Shown here piece after piece: positions 17,311 through 25,767 of a DNA stretch of 64,000 bases. The notes under the pieces are model-generated. The model made no database searches. It saw only the letters and a program-made list of their open reading frames with translations, and was not told where the DNA came from. Location: positions 2,666,001-2,730,000 of the forward strand of contig NC_009767.1 in NCBI RefSeq assembly GCF_000017805.1. The letters run 5' to 3'. This DNA comes from Roseiflexus castenholzii DSM 13941 (lineage in GTDB: Bacteria > Chloroflexota > Chloroflexia > Chloroflexales > Roseiflexaceae). A program made the position numbers and the translations under genes. Position 1 is the stretch's first letter. Each line of letters starts with the position of its first letter.

Positions 17311-18435
17311 ATGCTGCAAACGCAGGAACTCCAGATCAATATCGGTCCGCAGCACCCATCGACGCACGGGGTCTTTCGGATGATCGTCACCGTTGATGGT
17401 GAGACGATCATCGATCTCAAGCCGGTCTTCGGGTATCTGCACCGCAATCACGAGCAACTGGCGGAAGTCTCGACGTATATTCAGTCGATGCCATACACCG
17501 ACCGGCTCGATTATTTCAATTCGATGGCGAATAACCACGCGCTGGCGCTGGCAGTCGAGAAACTGGCCGGTATCAGTGTGCCGCAGCGTGCCGAGTATAT
17601 TCGCGTGCTGATGGTCGAACTGACCCGCATTCTCAACCATGCCTCGGCGGTTGGCTTTCTGCTGAACGACATGGGCGCATGGCAGACGCCGTTGATGTTT
17701 GGGATGCGCGAGCGAGAGAAGATTCTTGACCTGTTCGAGATGGCGAGCGGCGCGCGGATGATGTGCAATTACTTCCGCTTCGGCGGCGTGTGGCGCGACC
17801 TTCCGCCGGAGTTTATTCCGCAACTCAAGGAGTTGATGCAAGGGTTGCCATCGTTCTTCGATGAGTTCGAGCGCCTGCTGCGAGAAAATGAAATCCTGCT
17901 GTCGCGCACGGTGAATGTTGGTATTTTGCCAAAAGAAGTTGCTGTTTCGTACAGCGTCACCGGCCCGGTGTTGCGCGCGTCGGGTATTCCGTATGATGTG
18001 CGCCGCGCTGAACCATATAGCGTGTACGGTGATCTTGACTTCGACATTCCGATCGGGTCGGTGGGGGATGTGTATGATCGTTTCCTGATCCGTATCGAGG
18101 AGATGCGTCAGAGTTATCGCATCCTGCAACAGGTGATCGAGCGCCTGCCCGATACCACTGGCGGACATATCAACCCGGCGATGGCGAACATCGGTAAACA
18201 GAAGGCGCTGCGCCCGCCGCCGGGTGATGCGTATGCGCGCATTGAGTCGCCTAAGGGGGAACTCGGCTTTTACCTGGTGAGCGATGGCAGTGAGCGACCG
18301 TATCGCTATAAGGTGCGCGCGCCGTCGTTTATCAACCTGACGCCCCTCGGCGATATGTGCCGTGGGCATAAGGTCGCCGATGTGGTGGTTATCCTCGGCA
18401 GTATCGATATTGTGATGGGTGAGGTGGATCGGTAG
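17311..18435 (+). CDS. nuoD: NADH-quinone oxidoreductase subunit D
   Basis: 374 residues, slightly short of the usual approximately 400. '[16 protein letters not shown]' with the quinone-interacting His, 'GYLHRNHEQ', and the 49-kDa-subunit C-terminus '[13 protein letters not shown]' are all present. It lines the quinone pocket with NuoB. It starts 20 nt after nuoC. The [NiFe]-hydrogenase Cys pairs are absent, as expected for NuoD rather than a hydrogenase. Confidence 0.95.
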
Positions 18436-18597
18436 ACGGCTGAATGGTGAATGTGGTCGTCTTCGTTTGAAACTCGCAGCCTGATAATGCGAAGGAATCC
18501 GACCGACCGGCATATCCATCGATCGAGATGCACCACGCATGTGCAAAATGCGACATGTCAGGCGTGTGACTGAACGCAGGGTAAAGGTGCAGCCTTG

Positions 18598-19947
18598 ATG
18601 ACGACTGAAATAGAACAAGAAACGTCGGAGACTCAGACGACGCGGGGTAAGGTCTATGTCATTGACCGTGGCCAAACGAAACTGCGCGCCGGTCAGGGCT
18701 TGTTGACGGGTCTCGATGTCGTCTTTCGTCACTTCCGCGATGCGCTGACGCGCAAACTGGAAAAACCAAGCCAGCAGACGGGCGTGTTCACCGTTCAGTA
18801 TCCCGAAGAACGCCTGAAACTTCCAGAGGCGTTCCGCAACTTTCCGATCCTGCTCTATGATGACGAAACCGGCCAGGAATTGTGTACGTCGTGCTTTCAG
18901 TGCCAGCGTATTTGTCCGCCGCAGGTCATTCATATGACGCAGGCGCGCGACCCGTCAACCGGCAAGCCGGTTCCGGCGGTTGCTGAGTTTCTGATCGAGT
19001 ACGATGCCTGCATGAGTTGCGGTCTGTGCGCTGAGGTCTGCCCGTTCGACGCCATCAAAATGGATCACGAGTTCGAATACTCGACGGATGTGCATGGCGG
19101 ATTAACCATCAACAAGGCGGCGTTGAACCGTCCGATCTCGTACTACGAGAAGATCGCGCCGACGTTCTGGGCAGAGGTGAAGGACAGTGCACTGAAGAAG
19201 TTGCAGAGCAATGTGAAGCGCCGTCCTGACCTGATCGGCGTTGCGCCGCAGATGGTCGAGAAGATCAAGGCGAAACGCGCCGAAACTGCCGCTGCTCAGG
19301 CGCCTGCTCCTGTTTCTGCAACGCCTGATGCTGCGCCCGCCGATAAAGCCGCGCGCCTCGCGGCTGCGCGCGCGCGGGCCGCTGAAAAAGCCGCTGAAAC
19401 AACCCCTGCTCCGGCAACCGATGCCGCACCGACCGACAAAGCCGCGCTCCTGGCAGCTATTCGCGCCGCGAACGCAGCGAAGAAGACGGAAACGGGCGCT
19501 GGCGAACCTGCTGCTCCGGCAACCGACGCTGCACCGACCGACAAAGCCGCGCGCCTGGCGGCTATTCGCGCCGCGAACGCAGCGAAGAAGACGGAAACGG
19601 GCGCTGGCGAACCTGCTGCTCCGGCAACCGACGCTGCACCGACCGACAAAGCCGCGCGCCTGGCGGCCATTCGCGCCGCGAACGCAGCGAAAAAAGCGGC
19701 TGAAGGCGCGCCCGCTGCTGGCGGCGCCGACGTTGCTCCGTCGCCTTCTGTGGTCGAACATGCGCCTGTCGCCGGGGGCGCTGATGTCTCATCTCCATCT
19801 CCTGCAACACAAGCCGCTGATCCGACAACCGACGCTGCGCCGCTCGCCGGCAGTATGCCGACCGATAAGGCGGCCCGCCTGGCAGCCATTCGCGCCGCGA
19901 ATGCGGCAAAAAAAGCGGCGGCGCAAAATGACGGAAGTGAACAATAA
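18598..19947 (+). CDS. nuoI: NADH-quinone oxidoreductase subunit I with long repeat tail
   Basis: 449 residues, more than twice the usual 160-220. Residues 1-215 are normal NuoI: CTSCFQCQRICP and CMSCGLCAEVCP bind clusters N6a and N6b. From about 220 on the protein is Ala/Pro/Lys-rich. It contains near-perfect 35-residue repeats (105 bp in DNA; units begin at about 19411, 19516 and 19621) built around PTDKAARLAAIRAANAAKK, with a last divergent copy at the C-terminus (MPTDKAARLAAIRAANAAKK). The tail is predicted to be helical segments joined by flexible linkers. ATG 18598 has AAAGGTG upstream; TTG 18595 is less likely. A 162-bp gap separates it from nuoD; no E, F or G genes lie between. Confidence 0.93.
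   Translation: MTTEIEQETSETQTTRGKVYVIDRGQTKLRAGQGLLTGLDVVFRHFRDALTRKLEKPSQQTGVFTVQYPEERLKLPEAFRNFPILLYDDETGQELCTSCFQCQRICPPQVIHMTQARDPSTGKPVPAVAEFLIEYDACMSCGLCAEVCPFDAIKMDHEFEYSTDVHGGLTINKAALNRPISYYEKIAPTFWAEVKDSALKKLQSNVKRRPDLIGVAPQMVEKIKAKRAETAAAQAPAPVSATPDAAPADKAARLAAARARAAEKAAETTPAPATDAAPTDKAALLAAIRAANAAKKTETGAGEPAAPATDAAPTDKAARLAAIRAANAAKKTETGAGEPAAPATDAAPTDKAARLAAIRAANAAKKAAEGAPAAGGADVAPSPSVVEHAPVAGGADVSSPSPATQAADPTTDAAPLAGSMPTDKAARLAAIRAANAAKKAAAQNDGSEQ
19411..19725 (+). repeat. 105-bp in-frame tandem repeat in nuoI
   Basis: Copies start at 19411, 19516 and 19621, exactly 105 bp apart, and differ at only a few bases over most of their length. They encode 35 residues each. A related half-unit lies at about 19856-19918. 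Confidence 0.9.
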
Positions 19948-19961
19948 CAGGTGAGCGCCCT

Positions 19962-21320
19962 ATGACGGACATCCTGCGATCATGGATTGGCAGCGCCCTG
20001 CCGGACTGGCTGATCGTCTTGATCGCCTATCTGCTGGTGACGGTTATTGTGCTGTTTTATGCCGTCGGGAACTTTATCGTGATGGTCTGGGCAGAACGGC
20101 GCGTAGTGGCTCGTATGCAGGATCGCCTCGGTCCCAACCGGGTCGGACCGGCTGGTTTGCTGCAACCAATTGCCGATGCGGTCAAGATGTTCACCAAGGA
20201 AGACATCGTTCCGCGCAGCGCTGATCGCTGGGTTCACCTGCTGGCGCCGATCGTTTCACTCGCGCCGGTGGCGATGATGCTCGCTGTGGTTCCGTGGGGT
20301 CGCGGCTGGGAACCGATCGATCTGAACGTCGCACTGCTCTACATGGTCGCGGTATCGGCAGTATCGGGCGTTGGGTTGATGATGGCGGGCTGGGGATCGA
20401 ACAACAAATTCGCGCTCCTCGGTGCGATGCGCGCGGTGGCACAATTGGTCTCCTACGAAATCCCGGCAGTCACGGCGCTGCTGACGGTCGTCATTCTGGC
20501 CGGCGGCATGTCGCTGATGGAGTTGCCGTATCTCCAGGCAGGTGTGCCGGTGATGGGGGCGACTATTCTGTGTGGCGATCCGGCAGGCTGCTCGCCGCTG
20601 CTGTATACCACGATGACATCATTCCCCGGCTCAACGACTGAACCGGTGCAGGCGCTCGACCTCGGCTTGGGGTGGTGGGTGTTTACGCCGGTGGGATTGC
20701 TCGGCTTCATCGTCTTCTTTATTGCGGCGCTTGCGGAAGGTGAGCGCACGCCGTTTGACATTCCCGAGGCGGATTCGGAGATTGTCGCAGGCTATATGAC
20801 CGAGTACAGCGGCATGAAGTTTGCGACGTTCTATATCGCGCAGTACATCCTCAACTTTGCGCTGTCGGCGCTCGCCGCCGTCGCTTTCCTTGGCGGTTGG
20901 CAGGGTCCGGGGGTCGCGGCGCTGGCGAATATGGGAGGTCCGTGGGTGCATGTCGCGGCGGCGCTCTCGGCGTTCTATCTGCTCGCCAAGATCTGGCTCC
21001 TGTTCTTCGTGATGATCTGGTTGCGCGGCGCCTTCCCACGGCTGCGCGTCGATCAGTTGATGGATTTTGCCTGGAAACTGCTGCTGCCGCTCGTGTTGGT
21101 CAATATTGTGTCTGCTTCGTTGATGGTAGGGCTGACCCAGTGGACGAGCGCACAGTGGGGCGGATTGATCAGCCTGGACGGAGTTTCGCCCTGGCAACGT
21201 CAGTTGATCGCCATTCTGGTGACGGCGATCATTAATATTGCTGCTGCGTACTGGATCCTCTCGATCAATCAGCGCCCGGCAGAGGTGGAATGGGATGAGG
21301 AAGGGATTGTCGCTCCCTGA
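19962..21320 (+). CDS. nuoH: NADH-quinone oxidoreductase subunit H
   Basis: 452 residues with about nine membrane helices. 'AERRVVARMQDRLGPNRVGP' and 'EGERTPFDIPEADSEIVAGY' are the classic NuoH loops that form the quinone entry. The protein is over 100 residues longer than E. coli NuoH; part of the excess is an insert near residues 190-225 with a Cys pair (LCGDPAGCSP) between membrane segments, and a C-terminal hydrophilic tail. It starts 14 nt after nuoI with AGGTGA upstream. Confidence 0.95.
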   Translation: MTDILRSWIGSALPDWLIVLIAYLLVTVIVLFYAVGNFIVMVWAERRVVARMQDRLGPNRVGPAGLLQPIADAVKMFTKEDIVPRSADRWVHLLAPIVSLAPVAMMLAVVPWGRGWEPIDLNVALLYMVAVSAVSGVGLMMAGWGSNNKFALLGAMRAVAQLVSYEIPAVTALLTVVILAGGMSLMELPYLQAGVPVMGATILCGDPAGCSPLLYTTMTSFPGSTTEPVQALDLGLGWWVFTPVGLLGFIVFFIAALAEGERTPFDIPEADSEIVAGYMTEYSGMKFATFYIAQYILNFALSALAAVAFLGGWQGPGVAALANMGGPWVHVAAALSAFYLLAKIWLLFFVMIWLRGAFPRLRVDQLMDFAWKLLLPLVLVNIVSASLMVGLTQWTSAQWGGLISLDGVSPWQRQLIAILVTAIINIAAAYWILSINQRPAEVEWDEEGIVAP

Positions 21321-21347
21321 TGCACGACGGCGTTATTGGTGCTTTGT

Positions 21348-22001
21348 ATGAATACGCTGATTACGGTTCTTTTTCTGATCTTTGCCGCGCTCATCCTGGC
21401 GTCTGCGATCTTGACCGTTACGGTGAAGAATATTGTGCATGCGGCGCTCTGGCTGATTTCGTCGTTTTTCGGGGTCGGCGCGCTCTATCTGTTGATGGAG
21501 GCGGAGTTTCTCGGCGTGGCGCAGGTGCTGATCTACGTCGGTGCGCTGTCGATCCTGATCCTGTTCGCCATTATGCTGACGCGCGATCTGGAAGGAAGCC
21601 AGAATCGGCAACTGACGCCGCGCTGGTGGATTGCGTTGATTGTGCCGGCGGCGCTGTTTGGCCTTCTGATTGTGCCGACGGTCATGACCCATGCCTGGCA
21701 ACTCCCGCCGCCGCCGCCAACCGGTCAACCGCCGGCTATCTCGGGTGCGCAGCAAATTGGTACGGCATTTATGCGTGAGTATCTCCTGTCGTTTGAAGTG
21801 GCGGCGATCTTGCTGACGGTGGCGATGATCGGTGCTATCGTCATCGCTTTCGAGGAACGCGAACGCCGGCGCCGTGTGCTGACCCTGGCGGAGCAGGTGC
21901 GCCTGCGCCAGCAGCAACGGCAACAACCGCAACCTGCGCCGCGCCCCGAACCGGCTGCGACGGCTATCCAGGCGTCGGAAGCGACTGGCGGTGAGACGTG
22001 A
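21348..22001 (+). CDS. nuoJ: NADH-quinone oxidoreductase subunit J
   Basis: 217 residues with five membrane helices. 'NIVHAALWLISSFFGVGALYLLMEAEFLG' is the typical helix-2/3 region, which includes the pi-bulge helix in solved structures. 'VGALSILILFAIML' follows. The last approximately 55 residues form a charged Gln/Pro-rich tail. ATG 21348 is used; an upstream TTG in frame is less likely. It lies 27 nt after nuoH. Confidence 0.94.
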   Translation: MNTLITVLFLIFAALILASAILTVTVKNIVHAALWLISSFFGVGALYLLMEAEFLGVAQVLIYVGALSILILFAIMLTRDLEGSQNRQLTPRWWIALIVPAALFGLLIVPTVMTHAWQLPPPPPTGQPPAISGAQQIGTAFMREYLLSFEVAAILLTVAMIGAIVIAFEERERRRRVLTLAEQVRLRQQQRQQPQPAPRPEPAATAIQASEATGGET

Positions 22002-22055
22002 CGATCACGGTATTGGTTCGTTCTGCTCTTCTGTGGTTCTGCATCGAGGCGTGTT

Positions 22056-22382
22056 ATGCCGTCAATGACTGAAGCGGTTCCGCTTTCCTGGGTGCTTACA
22101 CTGGCCGGTGCGCTGTTCTGCGTTGGGTTGTTCGGCGCGCTCTCGAGGCGCAATACCGTCGGCATTCTGCTTGGTATCGAATTGATGCTCAATGCCGTCA
22201 ATATCAATCTGGTCGCGTTCTGGCGCTACCTGGAGCCGAATGTTGTCGCCGGGCAAACCTTCGCGCTGTTCGTCATTACGGTGGCTGCGGCAGAAGCCGC
22301 GATTGGTCTGGCGATGATCATTGCGATCTATCGCGCGCGCCAGACGGTCAATGCCGATGAAGTCGATAGTTTGCGCGGGTAA
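22056..22382 (+). CDS. nuoK: NADH-quinone oxidoreductase subunit K
   Basis: 108 residues and three membrane helices. 'GILLGIELMLNAVNINLVAF' contains the conserved Glu of helix 2, and a second Glu lies in 'ITVAAAEAAIGLAMI' of helix 3. Both belong to the proton-relay axis. GAGG lies 6 nt upstream of the ATG. Repeat array B starts about 25 nt after its stop, separating it from nuoL by 818 bp. Confidence 0.95.
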   Translation: MPSMTEAVPLSWVLTLAGALFCVGLFGALSRRNTVGILLGIELMLNAVNINLVAFWRYLEPNVVAGQTFALFVITVAAAEAAIGLAMIIAIYRARQTVNADEVDSLRG

Positions 22383-22409
22383 GATGGGAGCACGCCTCAG
22401 AAGTTCCCG

Positions 22410-23150
22410 GTTCTGCGCAGGAGCAGCGTGGCGGGAGCAGGCGCACGGGTCGCCACGGATTGGGACGGACGGGAAGCGCCGTTGTTTCCGGTTCTGCGCA
22501 GGCGCGCGGTGAGCAAGAGAACACGGGTCGCCACGGATTGGGACGGATGGGAAGCGCCGTTGTTTCCGGTTCTGCGCAGGCGCGCGGTGAGCAAGAGAAC
22601 ACGGGTCGCTACGGATTGGGACGGATGGGAAGCGCCGTTGTTTCCGGTTCTGCGCAGGCGCGTGGCGGGAGCAGGCGCGCGGATAGACACGGGTCGGGAC
22701 GGATGCGGGCGGACGGGAAGCGCCGTTGTTTCCGGTTCTGCGCAGGCGCGTGGCGGGAGCGGGCGCACGGGTCGCCACGGATTGGGACGGATGCGGGCGG
22801 ACGGGAAGCGCCGTTGTTTCCGGTTCTGCGCAGGCGCGTGGTGAGCAAGAGAACACGGGTCGCCACGGATTGGGACGGATGCGGGCGGACGGGAAGCGCC
22901 GTTGTTTCCGGTTCTGCGCAGGCGCGTGGCGGGAGCGGGCGCACGGGTCGCCACGGATTGGGACGGATGCGGGCGGACGGGAAGCGCCGTTGTTTCCGGT
23001 TCTGCGCAGGCGCGTGGTGGGAGCGGGCGCACGGGTCGCCACGGATTGGGACGGATGGGAAGCGCCGTTGTTTCCGGTTCTGCGCAGGCGCGTGGCGGGA
23101 GCGGGCGCACGGGTCGCCACGGATTGGGACGGATGCAGGCGGATGGGACT
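22410..23150. repeat. repeat array B between nuoK and nuoL
   Basis: Nine head-to-tail copies start with GGTTCTGCGCAGGCGCG at 22410, 22490, 22568, 22646, 22734, 22822, 22910, 22998 and 23076. Unit length alternates between 78-80 and 88 bp; the difference is a 10-bp CGGGCGGACG-type insert. GCGC-AGGC-GCG and GGAAGCGCCGTTGTTTCC allow short stems. The sequence lacks stops in several frames, so long spurious ORFs run through it, one of them in frame with nuoL. It is followed by a TTCTC heptamer tract at 23158-23178. Confidence 0.9.
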
Positions 23151-23200
23151 CACGGGAGTTCTCAGTTCTCGGTTCTCAATACGGAACAGAGGGGCAGTAT

Positions 23201-25381
23201 ATGGGTTGGTTCCTCCAGAACGCCTGGCTGATCCCGCTACTGCCGCTGATCGGGTTCGTCGTCATTACTCTGACGCCGATCCAGCGCAACAGGAACGCGA
23301 GCGCCTGGCTGGCAACGCTGTTGATGGTCGGTGCAACGATCATTGCACTCGGCACAACTGTCGAAGTCGCCGGTGGCGTGAAGATCGCGGCGGACGGCGC
23401 GGTTGCCGCGCACACGGAAGAGGGGCATGCCATTGAACCCGCTGCCGACAAAGGCGCCGGGCACGGATTCGAGTGGCGTGATCCGAATATTGTCCGCACC
23501 ATTCGTTGGGCGCCGGCTGGCGGCGACGTGTCCTTCACGATGGGGTATATCATCGACCCGGCAGTAGCGGCGATGCTGGTGATGGTCACGATCACCGCCA
23601 CCTGCATTCATCTGTTCTCGGTCGGCTACATGGCGCACGATCCGCGCCAGGCGCGCTTCTTCTCGTTCATCTCGCTCTTTACTGCCGCGATGCTGGCGAT
23701 GGTCATGGCGAGCAACCTGCTCCTCTTCTTTATGGCGTGGGAGATTATGGGTCTGTGCTCATACCTGTTGATCGGCTTCTGGTACGATAAGAATTACGCC
23801 GACCCAAACCAGATCACCCCGCGCCAGGCGGCGATCAAGGCGTTTATCACCACACGCATCGGTGATGTGCTCTTCATGATTGGTCTGGCATGGCTATGGA
23901 CTGAAGCCGGAACCCTCGAACTCGGCACAGGACCAGGGCAGGTGTTCAATCCCGCACTGCTCGAACGCCTGGCGGCAACGACAACCGGCATCGGGATCAG
24001 CGCCGCCACCGGCATTGCGCTGTTGATCTTCAGCGGCACGATCGGGAAATCGGCGCAGTTCCCGCTCCACGTCTGGCTCCCCGATGCGATGGAGGGTCCG
24101 ACGCCGGTTTCCGCCCTCATCCACGCTGCCACGATGGTGTCGGCGGGTGTGTTCCTGACGGCGCGCACCTTCCCGATCTTCCAGGTCGGCGATGCCCTGC
24201 CGGTGGTGGCGACGATTGGCGCGTTTACGGCGCTCTTCGCCGCGCTGATCGCCGTCGGGCAGTTCGATATCAAGCGCATTCTGGCGTATTCAACCCTCTC
24301 GCAGTTGGGGTTCATGGTTGCGGCGCTTGGCATTGGCGGATGGGTGGCGGCGATGTTCCACCTGCTCACTCACGCCTTCTTCAAGGCGCTGCTGTTCCTC
24401 GGCTCCGGCTCGGTCATCCACGGCATGGAGGCGACGGTCGGGCATGACTCGAACACCGCTCAGGACATTCGTAACATGGGCGGGTTGCGCCGCTTTATGC
24501 CGGTGACGTTCCTGGCGTACATGGCGGGCTTCCTGGCGCTCGTCGGATTCCCTGGTTTTGCCGGGTTTTGGAGCAAGGACGAAATCCTGGCTGATGCGTT
24601 CCGCGCCAATACGCTGGTGTGGGGTGTGCTCAGTCTGGCGTCGCTGCTGACGGCGTTCTATATGACGCGCCAGATCATGGTGGTGTTCTTTGGAACCTTC
24701 CGCGGGCATCATCCGCGGCAGCAGCCGTATGCTTTTGTGTCGCACGACGATCATCGCCACGAGGCGCACGATCCGCACGAAAGCCCCTGGACGATGACTG
24801 CGCCGCTGGTCATTCTGGCGCTGTTCGCAGTGTTTGCCGGCGTGGTTAACCTGCCGTTCGATGGCTTCCATCACCTGGCGGATTTCTTCGGGCAGGAAGC
24901 CGGAAAACTGAACCTGCTGGTGATGGGGATTTCCGGCGCGATTGCCATCGGTGGCATCGTTCTGGGATGGTTGGTGTACCGCAATGCGTTCGTATCTTCC
25001 GCTGAGGAAGCCGACCCGCTGGAACGGATGATGCCCGGCGTTTTCACCGTGCTCAACCGCAAGTTCTATGTTGATGAACTGTACGCTGCGACGGTCGGCG
25101 CCGCCGCCGCCGTGCTGACACGCATCTGGACCTGGCTCGACGAGCAGGTGATCGACCGTGTGGTGATCGAAACCGGGCGCTTTACCCGGTTCCTGGGACA
25201 GGTCAATTTCATTTTGGACGATGCGCTGCTGAACGATGGCGCCGACCTGATGGCAACCGGCACGCAGGTTGCCGGTGATCGCACCCGCCGCACAACGACC
25301 GGTAAGGTGCAGGATTATGTGGCGCTGGCGTTCGCCGGGGCGGTCGTGCTCGGCGTCCTGTACCTGTACCTGGTGCGTTGA
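23201..25381 (+). CDS. nuoL: NADH-quinone oxidoreductase subunit L
   Basis: 726 residues. An antiporter-like core spans about residues 80-480: 'FMAWEIMGLCSYLLIGFWY' with the essential Glu, 'TTRIGDVLFMIG', 'GKSAQFPLHVWLPDAMEGPTPVSALIHAATMV' region with Lys and His residues of the proton path, and 'HAFFKALLFLGSGSVIH'. The C-terminal part, with 'EEADPLERMMPGVFTVLNRKFYVDELY', leads into the long lateral helix and last membrane span. The ATG at 23201 (AGAGGGG upstream) is the true start; the frame stays open upstream only because of repeat array B. Confidence 0.94.
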   Translation: MGWFLQNAWLIPLLPLIGFVVITLTPIQRNRNASAWLATLLMVGATIIALGTTVEVAGGVKIAADGAVAAHTEEGHAIEPAADKGAGHGFEWRDPNIVRTIRWAPAGGDVSFTMGYIIDPAVAAMLVMVTITATCIHLFSVGYMAHDPRQARFFSFISLFTAAMLAMVMASNLLLFFMAWEIMGLCSYLLIGFWYDKNYADPNQITPRQAAIKAFITTRIGDVLFMIGLAWLWTEAGTLELGTGPGQVFNPALLERLAATTTGIGISAATGIALLIFSGTIGKSAQFPLHVWLPDAMEGPTPVSALIHAATMVSAGVFLTARTFPIFQVGDALPVVATIGAFTALFAALIAVGQFDIKRILAYSTLSQLGFMVAALGIGGWVAAMFHLLTHAFFKALLFLGSGSVIHGMEATVGHDSNTAQDIRNMGGLRRFMPVTFLAYMAGFLALVGFPGFAGFWSKDEILADAFRANTLVWGVLSLASLLTAFYMTRQIMVVFFGTFRGHHPRQQPYAFVSHDDHRHEAHDPHESPWTMTAPLVILALFAVFAGVVNLPFDGFHHLADFFGQEAGKLNLLVMGISGAIAIGGIVLGWLVYRNAFVSSAEEADPLERMMPGVFTVLNRKFYVDELYAATVGAAAAVLTRIWTWLDEQVIDRVVIETGRFTRFLGQVNFILDDALLNDGADLMATGTQVAGDRTRRTTTGKVQDYVALAFAGAVVLGVLYLYLVR

Positions 25382-25454
25382 GCGTGGAATGCGGGGAAGA
25401 TTCGTGTACACAGGCACAGAGGCGCAAAGAACCTGTCAAAACCTGAGGGGGTTC
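25382..25454. other. nuoL-nuoM spacer, first part
   Basis: It contains a short ACACAGGCACAGAGGCGCAAAG motif region related to one at about 32096-32121. No gene is seen; the MITE-like copy follows directly. Confidence 0.5.
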
Positions 25455-25602
25455 TACCAATGACCTGTGACCATCCGGCATGGTCACCCCGAGCAGCGCG
25501 AGGGGTCGTGCGCGCCCCGCTCAGATTCCGCGCTGCGTTTACCCTGAGTGAAGCGAAGGGCTCGGAATGACCAGCATGCGGCATCTTCAATCGTCATTGG
25601 TA
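25455..25602. repeat. MITE-like dispersed repeat, copy 3 (148 bp), inside the nuo operon
   Basis: It has the same inverted ends and length as copy 1 (2140-2287) and differs from it at only a few positions. It lies between nuoL and the first nuoM, in the transcribed region of the operon. Confidence 0.85.
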
Positions 25603-25694
25603 TTCGGGGGTTGCCCCCAAAAGAAAAAATCGGCGGCGGATATGGTTGTGACAGGCGCCGGTGCACGGCGTTCCGCCGACCCAAGAGACCTTTC

Positions 25695-25714
25695 GCACGG
25701 GCAGGCGCCCGTGC
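25695..25714. repeat. hairpin upstream of nuoM
   Basis: GCACGGGC-AGGC-GCCCGTGC is a perfect 8-bp stem with a 4-nt loop, 53 nt upstream of the nuoM start. It has no U-tract, so it is not a typical terminator. Confidence 0.6.
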
Positions 25715-25767
25715 TTCCAGGAGAAGCGTAAGCAGTTACGGGCAGAGAAGACACCTATGGTGAACTT

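Noticed and set aside
17203..18933. 576-codon reverse-strand frame
   Set aside because: Antisense shadow of nuoD and nuoI.
22460..23200. Open frame running through repeat array B in frame with nuoL (would give a 973-residue NuoL)
   Set aside because: The upstream part is pure DNA repeat translated with shifted periodicities, is open in several frames on both strands, and nuoL has a good ATG with a Shine-Dalgarno sequence at 23201.
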